DNA of 64,000 nucleotides from an uncultured Collinsella sp. Its GTDB lineage: Bacteria; Actinomycetota; Coriobacteriia; Coriobacteriales; Coriobacteriaceae. The stretch lies in assembly GCA_900541145.1 (NCBI GenBank), contig UQIH01000005.1, positions 53,931-117,930 on the forward strand, in the 5' to 3' direction. The stretch's first letter is position 1, and each line of letters starts with the position of its first letter. A model generated the notes under the pieces. The model had not been told where the DNA came from. It saw only the letters and a list, made by a program, of their open reading frames with translations, and ran no database searches. The translations under genes and the position numbers were made by a program. Below, in pieces: positions 41,939-51,254 of this stretch.

Positions 41939-43141
41939 ATGCAGATTACCTCAGGCCTGCCTGAAGGCTTTAACGCCGGCGCGTACGACATGATTGTCGT
42001 CGGTGCTGGATATGCCGGTGCCGTTTGCGCCCGCCGTCTTGCCGAGACCATCGGCTATCGTGTTGCCGTTTTGGAGCGCCGTAGCCACATTGCGGGCAAT
42101 GCCTATGACTGCACTGACGAGGCCGGAATCCTGATTCACGAGTACGGTCCGCATATCTATCACACCTTTAACGAGCGCGTGCACAATTTCCTGTCGCGCT
42201 TTACCAAGTGGACGGATTATCAGCACAAGGTGCTCGCCAACATCAACGGTACCCTTATGCCCGTGCCCTTCAACCATGCGAGTCTCAAGCTCGCCTTTGG
42301 TGACGAGCGCGGCGAGGAGCTGTATCAGAAGCTCGTGGAGACCTTTGGCAAGGATGTCAAGGTGCCCATTATGGAGCTGCGTAAGAAGAACGACCCGGAT
42401 CTTGCCGAGGTCGCCGATTACGTCTACGAGAACGTCTTTTTACATTACACCATGAAGCAGTGGGGCCAGACGCCCGATCAGATCGACCCCTCGATCACCG
42501 GCCGCGTTCCCGTCTTTGTGGGCGATGATGACCGCTACTTCCCGCAAGCTCCCTTCCAGGGCATGCCGCAGGAGGGCTACACGGCGCTCTTTGAGCACAT
42601 GCTCGACCACGACCTGATCGACGTGTTCTGCGATGTGGACGCCCGTGACCTCTTTGAAATCGACGACACCACCGTCAAGATCGACGGCAAGGTCTATGGT
42701 GGCGAGATCGTCTACACCGGTCCACTCGACGAGCTGTTCAACCTCGACTTGGGTGCGTTGCCGTACCGCACGCTCGATATGAAGTTCGAGACGCTCGATA
42801 TGGACCAGTTCCAGCCCGTGGGCACTGTCAACTACACCACGAGCGAGGACTACACGCGCATCACCGAGTTCAAGAACATGACCGGTCAGGTCCTGCCCGG
42901 CAAGACCACCATCATGAAGGAGTACTCCAAGGCCTATACGCCCGGCTCGGGCGAGACGCCGTACTACGCCATTCTTGAGCCCGAGAACCGTGAGCTCTAT
43001 GAGCGCTATCTTGAGCGCGTCCAGAACCTGACGAACTTCCACCCGGTGGGTCGTCTGGCCGAGTATCGTTACTACGATATGGACGCCGTGACCAATTCTG
43101 CCCTCGATCTTTCGGATGAGATTATCGCCTGCCATGCATAA
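41939..43141 (+). CDS. glf: UDP-galactopyranose mutase
   Basis: 400 residues. FAD-binding VVGAGYAGAVCARRLAE, LERRSHIAGNAYD, EYGPHIYHTFNERVHNFLSRF, then NVFLHYTMKQWG and the substrate-site GTVNYTTSEDYTRITEFKNM. It makes UDP-galactofuranose for surface glycans. ATG 41939 has AAGGAG at about 41930. Overlaps the following glycosyltransferase by 8 bases. Confidence 0.95.
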   Translation: MQITSGLPEGFNAGAYDMIVVGAGYAGAVCARRLAETIGYRVAVLERRSHIAGNAYDCTDEAGILIHEYGPHIYHTFNERVHNFLSRFTKWTDYQHKVLANINGTLMPVPFNHASLKLAFGDERGEELYQKLVETFGKDVKVPIMELRKKNDPDLAEVADYVYENVFLHYTMKQWGQTPDQIDPSITGRVPVFVGDDDRYFPQAPFQGMPQEGYTALFEHMLDHDLIDVFCDVDARDLFEIDDTTVKIDGKVYGGEIVYTGPLDELFNLDLGALPYRTLDMKFETLDMDQFQPVGTVNYTTSEDYTRITEFKNMTGQVLPGKTTIMKEYSKAYTPGSGETPYYAILEPENRELYERYLERVQNLTNFHPVGRLAEYRYYDMDAVTNSALDLSDEIIACHA

Positions 43142-44165
43142 AGTCATAACATTCGGTATTCCCTCGTATAACGCCGCCAAGGACATGGACCATTGCATCA
43201 CCTCCATCTTGGAGGGGAGCAATTACGCTACCGATATCGAGATTATCGTGGTGGACGACGGCTCCAAGGACGAGACGGCCGATAAGGCCGATGAGTGGGA
43301 GGCACGTTATCCTGGAATCATCCGCGCGGTGCACCAGGAGAATGGCGGTCACGGTATTGCCGTCCTTTCGGGTCTGCGCGAGGCGCAGGGCACCTACTAC
43401 AAGGTTGTCGACTCGGACGACTGGCTTGACGGCGCTGCCCTTTCGACCATGCTGTCGATTCTGCGTGGCTTTGAGGAGCGCGACCAGCGCGTTGACCTGT
43501 TTATCTCGAACTACGTGTACGAGAAGGTTTACGAGGGCACGCATACCGCTATTGGCTACAAATTTGCCCTGCCGCGCAAAAAGATCTTTTCCTGGGATCA
43601 GATCGGTCATTTCCGCCTGGACCAGAACCTTCTCATGCACAGCCTGTGCTATCGCACGGATGTGCTGCGCGAGTCCAACCTTCCCATGCCGCCGCACACG
43701 TTCTATGTGGACAACATCTACGCCTACGTGCCACTGCCGCGTTGCAAGACCATGTACTACGCCGACATCGACCTCTACCGCTACTTTATCGGTCGCGAGG
43801 GCCAGAGCGTCAACGAGGCAACGATGGTCAAGCGTCTGGACCAGCAGTTCCGTGTGACGCGCATCATGATGGAGTCGTACCACCTGTACAGCGATGTTGA
43901 GTCGTCGCGTCTGCGCTCGTACATGATGGGCTATTTCACCATGATGATGGCGATCTGCTCGGTGCTCACCAAGCTTTCCGAGGAAGATTGCGCCGACGAG
44001 CGCCTAAAGACGCTGTGGAATGATTTGAAGGCCTACGACGAGCGCATGTATCGTCGTGCCCGCTACGGCGTGGTCGGGTTCTTCACCAATCTGCGCGGAC
44101 GGGCCGGAGACAAAACCACGCTCGGCCTATACCGTCTTGCCTCAAAGATCTTCAAATTCAACTAG
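43134..44165 (+). CDS. Family 2 glycosyltransferase
   Basis: 343 residues from ATG 43134, overlapping glf. GT-A motifs: FGIPSYNAAKDMDHCI, IIVVDDGSKDETADKA and the metal-binding DSDD in YKVVDSDDWLDG. The C-terminal half is helical. Tight linkage to glf suggests that it transfers galactofuranose or another sugar onto a surface polysaccharide or glycolipid; acceptor unknown. Confidence 0.88.
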   Translation: MHKVITFGIPSYNAAKDMDHCITSILEGSNYATDIEIIVVDDGSKDETADKADEWEARYPGIIRAVHQENGGHGIAVLSGLREAQGTYYKVVDSDDWLDGAALSTMLSILRGFEERDQRVDLFISNYVYEKVYEGTHTAIGYKFALPRKKIFSWDQIGHFRLDQNLLMHSLCYRTDVLRESNLPMPPHTFYVDNIYAYVPLPRCKTMYYADIDLYRYFIGREGQSVNEATMVKRLDQQFRVTRIMMESYHLYSDVESSRLRSYMMGYFTMMMAICSVLTKLSEEDCADERLKTLWNDLKAYDERMYRRARYGVVGFFTNLRGRAGDKTTLGLYRLASKIFKFN

Positions 44166-44197
44166 CTGCTGAGTATTCGTTGCTGATAGGTTGACTG

Positions 44198-44307
44198 GGC
44201 CCCTTGGCCTTTAGTTTGCTACTGCGAACAGTCCTGCTCGCACGGAAAGCACATTTAGTGCTTTCCGGCTCGTGCGGAACTTGTATCAAACTAAAGGCCA
44301 AGGGGCC
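44198..44307. repeat. 21-bp perfect inverted repeat enclosing a palindromic element
   Basis: Positions 44198-44218 (GGCCCCTTGGCCTTTAGTTT plus G) are the exact reverse complement of 44287-44307. Between the arms lies a 45-base palindromic unit (44236-44280) with stem CGGAAAGCAC/GTGCTTTCCG. No coding sequence; on the plus strand it follows the glycosyltransferase stop by 32 bases and may terminate it. Confidence 0.8.
44236..44280 (+). repeat. Palindromic unit, copy A (stem CGGAAAGCAC/GTGCTTTCCG)
   Basis: This 45-base unit reappears, inverted, at 44438-44482. The stems differ but remain base-paired, as expected for selected structure. Confidence 0.75.
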
Positions 44308-44437
44308 TCTGCAATAAGAATCGATTGTCAGGCTGCCTGAATTTGAAGATCTTAGACGCGCGGTACACAGGGGCCTGGGCTGAAAAAATATTAGTTGGTA
44401 GTCGGTCGGAGGCGGGCGGGCATTACGTTTGTTGCGA

Positions 44438-44482
44438 GTTCCGCACGAGCCGAAGAGCACTTAATGTGCTCTTCGTGCGAGC
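44438..44482 (-). repeat. Palindromic unit, copy B inverted (stem CGAAGAGCAC/GTGCTCTTCG)
   Basis: Reverse-orientation copy of 44236-44280. Similarity extends outward through CAGTCCTG and GTTTGCT. Lies just downstream of the minus-strand P1 peptidase gene. The 374-base gap 44166-44539 holds only these repeats. Confidence 0.75.
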
Positions 44483-44539
44483 CAGGACTGTAGAGCAGCA
44501 AACATAACCAAGCCCCACCGGGCAACCGGACGAGCTAGT

Positions 44540-45541
44540 TTACTTTGCGGCGCCGGGGATGCCGTGGGAGGTTTTGGCGGTTTTGGCTCCGTTTACGATG
44601 GCGGTTTCCAGGGCCCTTACGGCGAGCATGCCCAGCAGGTCTAGGGGAACGGCGGCGCTTGCCTGGGCGCCCAGTTTGCCGCTGGCGAGGGTGTAGATGG
44701 TGTCGCCGTCGTTGGTGGTGTGTGTGGGGCGGATGGCGTGTGCGTAGGCGTCTGCGGCCATCTGGGAGACCTTGGTGGCTTGTGCCTTAGTGAGTTCCAC
44801 GTTGGTGATGATGCAGCTGATGGTGGTGTTGGTGCGGTCGAGCGGCATCTGCATGGATCCGGCGGCGGCAAAGGCTGCGAGTTCCATGTCGACGATCTGG
44901 TCGCTATCGGCTGCGGCGCGCATGCCGGCGACCCACTCGCCGGTGAAGGGGTCGACAACGTTGCCGCAGGCGTTGACTGAGACCACGGCGCCCACCTTGA
45001 TGGGGCCGAGCGCCACGGCAGCAGCTCCAAGGCCGGCCTTCATGCAGGTGGCAGGCCCCATGAGCTTGCCTACAGTGGCGCCGGTGCCGGCGCCTACGTT
45101 GCCCTGTTCGAGCTTGGTGGGGGTGTGGTCGAGTGCTTCGCGCACGGCGGCGATGCCGGCCTCAATGTCGGGGCGAACGGTGGGGTTACCAAAGGCGAGA
45201 TCGAAGATACAGCTGGAGCACACGATAGGCACCTGCGTGGGGCCGACGGGAAGGCCGATGCCGCGTCTCTCAAGCTCGCGAGCGACGCCGCTTGCGGCCT
45301 CGAGGCCAAAGGCCGATCCGCCCGAAAGGCAGACGGCGTGGACCTTGTCGACGGTGTTCTCGGGTCGTAGCAGGTCGGTCTCGCGCGAAGCGGGAGCGCC
45401 ACCGCGAACGTCAACGCCGCCGGTGGCGCCCTCGGGTGCCACGATTACGGTGCAACCGGTGCCTGCCTCATCGTCCGTATAGTTGCCATAGCAAAAGCCA
45501 TCGACATCGCAGACGTCAATGGCCTCGAGCAGTGTATCCAT
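44540..45541 (-). CDS. P1 (DmpA-like) family peptidase
   Basis: 333 residues matching the P1/S58 family: GCTVIVAPEGATGGVDVRGGAPASRETDLL, VHAVCLSGGSAFGLEAASGV, GNVGAGTGATVGK and TTNDGDTIYTLASG. These are Ntn-type self-processing aminopeptidases or related proteins of poorly known substrate. ATG 45541 has GGAGT upstream. A terminator separates it from the upstream Maf gene. Confidence 0.85.
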   Translation of the reverse strand: MDTLLEAIDVCDVDGFCYGNYTDDEAGTGCTVIVAPEGATGGVDVRGGAPASRETDLLRPENTVDKVHAVCLSGGSAFGLEAASGVARELERRGIGLPVGPTQVPIVCSSCIFDLAFGNPTVRPDIEAGIAAVREALDHTPTKLEQGNVGAGTGATVGKLMGPATCMKAGLGAAAVALGPIKVGAVVSVNACGNVVDPFTGEWVAGMRAAADSDQIVDMELAAFAAAGSMQMPLDRTNTTISCIITNVELTKAQATKVSQMAADAYAHAIRPTHTTNDGDTIYTLASGKLGAQASAAVPLDLLGMLAVRALETAIVNGAKTAKTSHGIPGAAK

Positions 45542-45611
45542 GTTTAACTCCTATCGGTTTTCCGCCGCGCCTTGTGCCCGGTCGGGATCCGTACGGTACG
45601 CCAAAATTGTA

Positions 45612-45634
45612 GGCGCTGGGGAATACCCAGCGCC
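45612..45634 (-). terminator. Terminator after the DJ-1/Maf gene pair
   Basis: GGCGCTGGG / CCCAGCGCC, loop of 5, followed on the minus strand by TACAATTTTGG. Confidence 0.8.
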
Positions 45635-45642
45635 AGATGCAA

Positions 45643-46224
45643 TTACGAGAGTTTTTGAATCGCGCGCGCGACGCGGGCGATGGGTAGGCCCACTACGTTA
45701 TAGAAGTCGCCCGAAATATCGTGCACGAGCATGCGGCCGCCTGTGCCCTGGATGCCGTAGGCGCCTGCCTTATCCATGGGCTCACCCGAGGCAACGTAGT
45801 GCTCGATCTGCTCGTCGGTGAGCTCGTAGAATGTCACGTCGGTCACATCGACAAACGACAGGCTCTCGGCGGCATGCGGGGCGGCCGTATCGCCTGCCTT
45901 AACGATGCAGACGCCGGTTGCGACCTGGTGCGTGCGGCCCGAAAGCTCACGGAGCATGGTGCGCGCCTCGCCCTCGGTTGCCGGCTTGCCCAAAATCTTG
46001 CCGTCGAAGGTGACGATGGTGTCGGCCGCGACCGTCAGTTCTTTGGGCTCGGCATACTCGGCAGCAACGGCAGCCGCCTTGGCGCGTGCCAAGCGCTCGA
46101 CAAGCGTGAGCGGAGCCTCGCCATCAAAGGGCGTTTCGTCGATCTCCGCGGGAATCACGCGAATGTTGTAGCCTGCCTCGCGCATCAGCTCCATGCGGCG
46201 CGGCGATTGCGAAGCCAAAATCAT
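45643..46224 (-). CDS. maf: Maf-family nucleoside triphosphate pyrophosphatase
   Basis: 193 residues: SQSPRRMELMREAGY, ETPFDGEAPLTLVERLARAKA, VAADTIVTFDGKILGKP, and the C-terminal GEPMDKAGAYGIQGTGG. Maf proteins hydrolyse non-canonical or ordinary nucleotides and have been linked to septum control. ATG 46224 overlaps the stop of the DJ-1 gene (ATGA). Confidence 0.93.
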   Translation of the reverse strand: MILASQSPRRMELMREAGYNIRVIPAEIDETPFDGEAPLTLVERLARAKAAAVAAEYAEPKELTVAADTIVTFDGKILGKPATEGEARTMLRELSGRTHQVATGVCIVKAGDTAAPHAAESLSFVDVTDVTFYELTDEQIEHYVASGEPMDKAGAYGIQGTGGRMLVHDISGDFYNVVGLPIARVARAIQKLS

Positions 46225-46763
46225 AGTTGGATGCCCTCGGCGACCTTCTCGACGGCCTTGTCGCCAGCGAGCGTGCGCAGCAGCTCCAATGCAAAGGGGA
46301 GTGACTGTGCCATGCCGCTGGCAGTGATGATGTTGCCGTCTTGCGTGACCTTCTCGCCAGTATAGGCGCCTTCGGGGAAGCTTTTCTCAAAGCCAGGGAA
46401 GCACGTGGCGTGGCGCCCCTCGAGTAGGTCGAGCTCGCCCAGGATAAACGGGGCGGCGCAGATGGCGGCGACGTGCTTGGTCGCGGCGAACTCGCAGACC
46501 ACGTCGCAGACACGCTGATCGGCGCGCAGGTTGGTGGCACCGGGCAGGCCGCCGGGCAGCACGACGCAGTCGTACTCGTCAAAGTTGATCTCATCAAAGA
46601 GCGCATCGCAGGTCACGGGGATCTGCAGCGAGCTTACGACCTCACGCGTGGGCATAATCGAGACGAGCGTGGCACGCACGCCGCCGCGACGCATGACATC
46701 GACCATGGTCAAGCATTCAATAGTTTCAAAGCCATCGGCGGCGAGAACGGCAACGCTGGGCAT
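46221..46763 (-). CDS. DJ-1/PfpI family protein
   Basis: 180 residues from ATG 46763 (AAAGGA 6 bases upstream). The DJ-1 fold is indicated by VAVLAADGFETIECLTMVDVMRRGG, VVLPGGLPGATNL and the nucleophile Cys in AAICAAPFILGE with conserved Glu near residue 16. Members include glyoxalase III/deglycase-like proteins and chaperones; the exact role is open. Coupled to maf. Confidence 0.9.
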   Translation of the reverse strand: MPSVAVLAADGFETIECLTMVDVMRRGGVRATLVSIMPTREVVSSLQIPVTCDALFDEINFDEYDCVVLPGGLPGATNLRADQRVCDVVCEFAATKHVAAICAAPFILGELDLLEGRHATCFPGFEKSFPEGAYTGEKVTQDGNIITASGMAQSLPFALELLRTLAGDKAVEKVAEGIQL

Positions 46764-46869
46764 GAGGGTTCCTTTCATAGGCGGCATACAATTAGCCGTC
46801 TTATACCCCGAAGACCTCCGCTTGCCACGCTCGATTTCCCAATGATTTTTCTGAGCAATGATTAAGTGG

Positions 46870-48183
46870 CTAGTTGCGCCTAAGGTGGACGACGGTCTCG
46901 CAGTGGAAGGTTTGTGGGAACAGGTCGACTGGCGTGATCTTTACGGGGGAGAAGGTGCCTTCTTCGACAAAGCGTTTGAGATCGCGCGCCAGGGTGGCCG
47001 GGTCGCAGCTCACGTAGGCGACATCGTGGGCACTCGTGCTGGCGATAAGGTCGATCGCTTCGGGGGCGAGGCCTGCGCGCGGCGGGTCGACCACCAAGAC
47101 GTCGGCATCCTGGTCGGGGAACTCGCGCACCGCGTCTCCGCCAATGACGTCGACGTTATCAAGCTTGTTGATCTCCAGGTTACGGCGCAGGTCGCGCACG
47201 GCGGGGCCGTAGGCCTCGACGGCGGCGACAAAGTCGCAGCGGCGGGCGAGCGGCAGGGTAAAGGTGCCGGCACCGCAGTACAGGTCCACGGCAAGCTCGT
47301 CTTCCTGCGGATCGAGCGTTTCCATGACAAGCTCGATCAAAATCTCGGCACCCTTGGTGTTGACCTGGAAAAAAGACGGGGCAGACAAGCGCATCTGACC
47401 CTCGGCGATATTCTCGGTCCATGAGCCCTCTCCGGCGAGCATTTCGACCTTGGAAACACGGCGGGCCTTCTTTTCGCCCTTGCTCATCACGCGTACGACA
47501 CTTGTGGGGTGCGCGGCGTCTGCCAACACGCGCGAGACTTGCGAGCGCGGGAAAGAGCCCGTAGGCGTCCAGAGCGCCACCTCGAGTGCCTTGGTGCGAC
47601 GCGAGGCGCGAATGCCCACGCGCTCAAGGCCCAGGTCGTGGCTGCCGCTCAGATAATTGAGCGCGCCGACGACCGATTTGAGTGCCTTGGGGAAGCGTTT
47701 GTCGAACAACGGGCACGAATCGACGGTCACGATCTTGCGAGGATCGACACCGTGCATGCCAAGACGCACGCGGCCGTTGACGACGGTCGGTTCGAGCTCG
47801 ATTTTATTGCGGTAGCCCCAATCATCCTTGGTGTGGCGGATGGGTTGCACCAGTTCATCGACTTGATCGGGGCTGAACTTGCCGATACGCTCGAGCGTGG
47901 AGCGCAGATTTTGCTCCTTGGCGGCGAGCTGTGCCGTGCGTGAGAGATTGCCCCACGAGCAGCCGCCGCAGATGCCCACGAAGGGGCAGGGAGACTGAAT
48001 GCGATCGGGGCTTGGCTCCAGAATCTCGGTGGTGCGGGCACGCATGAACGACTTGCCGTCCTGTACGACCTCGGCCTCGACGGTGTCGCCCGCCACGGCG
48101 CCCTGCACAAAGACGGCCTTGCCGTTGTCGGCGTGCGCCAGCCCGTCGGCGCCGTAGGTCATCGATTCTATAGTGAGCTTCAT
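46870..48183 (-). CDS. 23S rRNA (uracil-C5)-methyltransferase, RlmD/RumA-like
   Basis: 437 residues from ATG 48183 (AGG-type site upstream). N-terminal TRAM domain (MTYGADGLAHADNGKAVFVQGAVAGDTVEAEV), 4Fe-4S cysteines in CPFVGICGGCSWGNLS, and a SAM-methyltransferase core with DLYCGAGTFTLPLAR and the catalytic Cys in YVSCDPATLARDL. It methylates U in rRNA (U1939 or U747 type; specificity not determinable here). Confidence 0.9.
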   Translation of the reverse strand: MKLTIESMTYGADGLAHADNGKAVFVQGAVAGDTVEAEVVQDGKSFMRARTTEILEPSPDRIQSPCPFVGICGGCSWGNLSRTAQLAAKEQNLRSTLERIGKFSPDQVDELVQPIRHTKDDWGYRNKIELEPTVVNGRVRLGMHGVDPRKIVTVDSCPLFDKRFPKALKSVVGALNYLSGSHDLGLERVGIRASRRTKALEVALWTPTGSFPRSQVSRVLADAAHPTSVVRVMSKGEKKARRVSKVEMLAGEGSWTENIAEGQMRLSAPSFFQVNTKGAEILIELVMETLDPQEDELAVDLYCGAGTFTLPLARRCDFVAAVEAYGPAVRDLRRNLEINKLDNVDVIGGDAVREFPDQDADVLVVDPPRAGLAPEAIDLIASTSAHDVAYVSCDPATLARDLKRFVEEGTFSPVKITPVDLFPQTFHCETVVHLRRN

Positions 48184-48233
48184 ATTCCTGCCTGTCATTC
48201 GCGTTGTTGTTCGCACCATGGTAGCAGGGAAAA

Positions 48234-48271
48234 GCGCCCCGCATCCGAGGCTTTCCTCAAATGCGGGGCGC
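48234..48271. terminator. Terminator downstream of ppk
   Basis: GCGCCCCGCAT / ATGCGGGGCGC with an inner GAGG/CCTC; on the minus strand it is followed by TTTTCCC. On the plus strand the 12-base GCTTCTACAAAC then occurs twice in tandem, without obvious function. Confidence 0.8.
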
Positions 48272-48296
48272 TTCTACAAACTGCTTCTACAAACGA

Positions 48297-50705
48297 TTAT
48301 TTCGTCTTGCCGGTAATGAGCGTCTTAAGACCCAGGCCGATCAGACCCAGGCCCATGCGCACGCGGCCGGGGCGATGGCGCTCGATGGCCTTGGTCTTGC
48401 CGGCGGGCTTATCGCGACGGGCGCTCGTCTCGGGTGCGGGCTTGATGACCTGCGGATCGGGCTGAGGTGCAGGTGCAGGCTCGGGCTCAATGACGGTCGC
48501 CTGGACCTCTTGGACCTTGGGTGCTACTGGCTGCGGCTCGGCCTCGGAGGCAGGTTCCGCCTCAATGACGGGCTCGGGCGCGGCCTCGGCGTTGCGATAG
48601 GCGCGCTCCAGCAGGGCTTCCTGTGAGTTGAAGGGTTTCTCACCCTCTGCACGCTCCACGGGGACCCAGGTGCCGTCGCTCGTGAGGCTGCGGGCCTTCA
48701 CGTTGTCGCGCAGCTGCATGCCCATGTACTCGTGCACCAGGGCGCGGCAGGTGGGGTCGAGCACGGGGAAGGCAATCTCCACGCGGTGCTCGGTGTTGCG
48801 CGTCATCATGTCTGCCGAGCTCAGGTAAATCATGTCCGAGTCCACGCCGAAAGCATAGACGCGCGCGTGCTCCAAAAAGCGTCCGACGATGGAGCGGACA
48901 TGCACGTTCTCGGTCTTGCCCGGAACACCGGGCTTGAGGCACGAGATGCCTCGGATGATCATGTCTACGCGCACGCCGGCACACGATGCCTCGGCGATCT
49001 TGTCGATAACCTCGCGGTCGGTCAGCGAGTTGAGCTTAAAGAACACGCGGGCGGGCTCGCCGGCAAGGGCGCGCTGGATCTCGCGGTCAAGCCCGCGCAT
49101 GATGAGCGGTTTCAGTCCGACGGGCGCCACACCCAGGAAGCGGTAGTCGCCGCGCAGGTTGCCCAGCGACAGGTTGCGGAAGAACAGGTTGGCGTCCTCG
49201 CCGATGCCGGGATGGGCTGTCATGAGCATAAAGTCGCTGTAGAGTTTGGCCGTCTTCTCGTTAAAGTTGCCGGTGCCCAAAAGTGTGAGGCGCGTTAGCG
49301 CCATGCCCTCGCGATAGGTGAGCTGGCAGATCTTTGAGTGGCATTTAAAGCCCTCGGAACCATAGATGACGGTGCAGCCGGCCTCTTCCAGGCGCTCGGC
49401 CCATTCGATGTTGTTCTGCTCGTCAAAGCGCGCGCGGAGCTCCATGAGCACCGTGACCTCTTTGCCGTTCTCGGCAGCATCGATCAGCGACTCGCACAGG
49501 CGGCTCTGCTTGGCCACGCGGTAGAGCGTGATGCGCAGCGAGATGCACTCGGGGTCGTAGGCGGCCTCGTGCACCAGATCCAGGAAGGGGTTCATGGCCT
49601 CGTAGGGATAAAAGAGCAGCTTGTCGTGCTGCAGCACCTGCTCGCGGATGGAGCGGGTCATGTCGATGGTGGGATTGGGCTGCGGCCTAAACGGCGTAAA
49701 GAGCAGCTCGTTGCGCAGGTGCTCGGGAATCTTGCCCTCAATGCCAAAGACGTAGCCCAGGTCGAGCGGGATATCGCAGGTAAAGACAGAGCGGCGCGAA
49801 AGCTCGAGCGCCTTGCGGATAGTCTTGAGCGTCGCCTTCTCGAGCGATCCCGAGACCGCGAGCACTACCGGCTGCAGGCGCAGGCGCTTCTTGAGAATGC
49901 GCTTCATGTGCTGGCGGTAGTCCTCTTCCTCCTCGACGCCCTCGCCGTCCGGATCGATGTCAGCGTTGCGGGTGACGCGGATCAGCGCACGATCCAGCGG
50001 CTTATAGGAGCCAAAGCAGCTGTCCAGGCAGGCGAGGATGACGTCCTCGAGCAAGATGTAGGAGTAGGTGCCGGTGGGCGAGGGGATCTCGACCACGCGG
50101 TTCATCGAGGCGGGAATCTCGATAAGGCCCAGCAGGCTCTCCTCGTCGGTGGCACCGTCCAGACCACAGGCCAGATAGAGCGCGCCATTGCGCAGGTTGG
50201 GGAAGGGGTGGCGAGGATCGATGACCAGCGGCGAGATGACCGGTGACACGTAGGCCTGGAAGTAGCGGGTTACAAAGGTGCGCTCCTCGGGCGTAAGCGA
50301 ATCGATGCGGGCGCGGTGAACGCCCAAGGTGTCGAGCTTGCCCTCGATGCTCTTAAAGATGGACTCCCAACGGGTAAGGAGCCCGGGCATTTCGGCCATG
50401 ACAGCATCGACCTGTTCGGAGGCGGTCATATTGCTCTTGTTGTCGACAGGTTGTTTTTTGAGCTCCGCCAGATCGGACAGGCCGCCCACGCGCACCATAA
50501 GGAACTCGTCGAGGTTGGACTCGAAGATCGAGACGAACTTTAGTCGCTCGAATAACGGAACGGTTTCGTCGAAGGCTTCGTCGAGCACGCGGTTGTCAAA
50601 GCGTAGCCAGCTGAGCTCTCGGTTTTGCGTGTACGAGAAGTCGCGCGGCGGTTTGCGCAGCTTTGCGGCGGCTTGCTTCTTTTCGATTTTGCTCGGCATA
50701 TGCAT
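48297..50705 (-). CDS. ppk1: Polyphosphate kinase
   Basis: About 802 residues from ATG 50705 (start uncertain: ATG 50699 also possible, no strong site). PPK1 order is visible: NRELSWLRFDNRVLDEA, the phosphohistidine-type HSK in FKCHSKICQL with GTGNFNEKTAKLYSDF, and the second PLD-like site LEHARVYAFG plus SSADMMTRNTEHRVEIAFPV. The C-terminus carries an extra, Pro/Glu/Ala-rich, about 80-residue tail ending in a basic segment (RRDKPAGKTKAIERHRPGRVRM) and a short hydrophobic stretch. In many PPK1 proteins a His lies two residues before GTGN; here it is Leu. Confidence 0.92.
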   Translation of the reverse strand: MHMPSKIEKKQAAAKLRKPPRDFSYTQNRELSWLRFDNRVLDEAFDETVPLFERLKFVSIFESNLDEFLMVRVGGLSDLAELKKQPVDNKSNMTASEQVDAVMAEMPGLLTRWESIFKSIEGKLDTLGVHRARIDSLTPEERTFVTRYFQAYVSPVISPLVIDPRHPFPNLRNGALYLACGLDGATDEESLLGLIEIPASMNRVVEIPSPTGTYSYILLEDVILACLDSCFGSYKPLDRALIRVTRNADIDPDGEGVEEEEDYRQHMKRILKKRLRLQPVVLAVSGSLEKATLKTIRKALELSRRSVFTCDIPLDLGYVFGIEGKIPEHLRNELLFTPFRPQPNPTIDMTRSIREQVLQHDKLLFYPYEAMNPFLDLVHEAAYDPECISLRITLYRVAKQSRLCESLIDAAENGKEVTVLMELRARFDEQNNIEWAERLEEAGCTVIYGSEGFKCHSKICQLTYREGMALTRLTLLGTGNFNEKTAKLYSDFMLMTAHPGIGEDANLFFRNLSLGNLRGDYRFLGVAPVGLKPLIMRGLDREIQRALAGEPARVFFKLNSLTDREVIDKIAEASCAGVRVDMIIRGISCLKPGVPGKTENVHVRSIVGRFLEHARVYAFGVDSDMIYLSSADMMTRNTEHRVEIAFPVLDPTCRALVHEYMGMQLRDNVKARSLTSDGTWVPVERAEGEKPFNSQEALLERAYRNAEAAPEPVIEAEPASEAEPQPVAPKVQEVQATVIEPEPAPAPQPDPQVIKPAPETSARRDKPAGKTKAIERHRPGRVRMGLGLIGLGLKTLITGKTK

Positions 50706-51254
50706 CTGTCCGTTCAGTCCCCACAAGGGACGGTAGCCTAACACTAATCACTATTGTCTCAATTTAGTCGACCGCTGGCACGGACGTATCGCGTGAACGG
50801 TATCTTTACCTACTTCTTACGCTGACAAGTCATAGGACTGACGTCCTGCTCGTCTGCAAGCGGTCTATATCCTCACTCAACTGGTACGTAAGTGTGAATA
50901 AGAATGATGGATAGCTGAATATCATTGAATGCAGGCGGAAACGTAAACAAACATCATTTATATACATAAAACCGATTTAGCTATGCAATTCTGAATCAAA
51001 AGTTTAGAGATGCAATTGCAAATAGTTTTTTGGAAAAAAGAGCGTTTACCTTAGAAAAGTTACTTTAGAACGCCGAAGTACATTATGGGGGGATCTCGTG
51101 CGATATACCGTTCATCGCACTTTGTTGACCGTTCGGGGGCGAGGTGGAATTGCGGGTGGAATTTGGATATAACTAGAGCTGTCAGCAAGCAGCGTCCGCT
51201 ATGGAAGGGCGCTGAGAGATTCGGCCGAAAGGCCCGAAAGAAAGGTAGGAGGCC
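50706..51254 (+). promoter_or_regulatory. Regulatory region of arcA copy 1
   Basis: AT-rich 549 bases with no gene. It contains GTGAACGGTAT (50793-50803), the inverted ATACCGTTCA (51105-51114), and ACCGTTCGGGGGC (51128-51140). Exactly 40 bases downstream of ACCGTTC begins the probable -10 TATAAC (51168-51173) in TTTGGATATAACTA. The last three parts recur with the same spacing upstream of arcA copy 2. No good -35, so an activator bound at ACCGTTC is likely. Confidence 0.6.

Noticed and set aside
49233..49300. Loss of the catalytic histidine of polyphosphate kinase at the GTGNFN motif
   Set aside because: The His two residues before GTGN in many homologues is Leu here, but the phosphohistidine-type HSK and the second site EHAR are intact, so inactivation is not supported.
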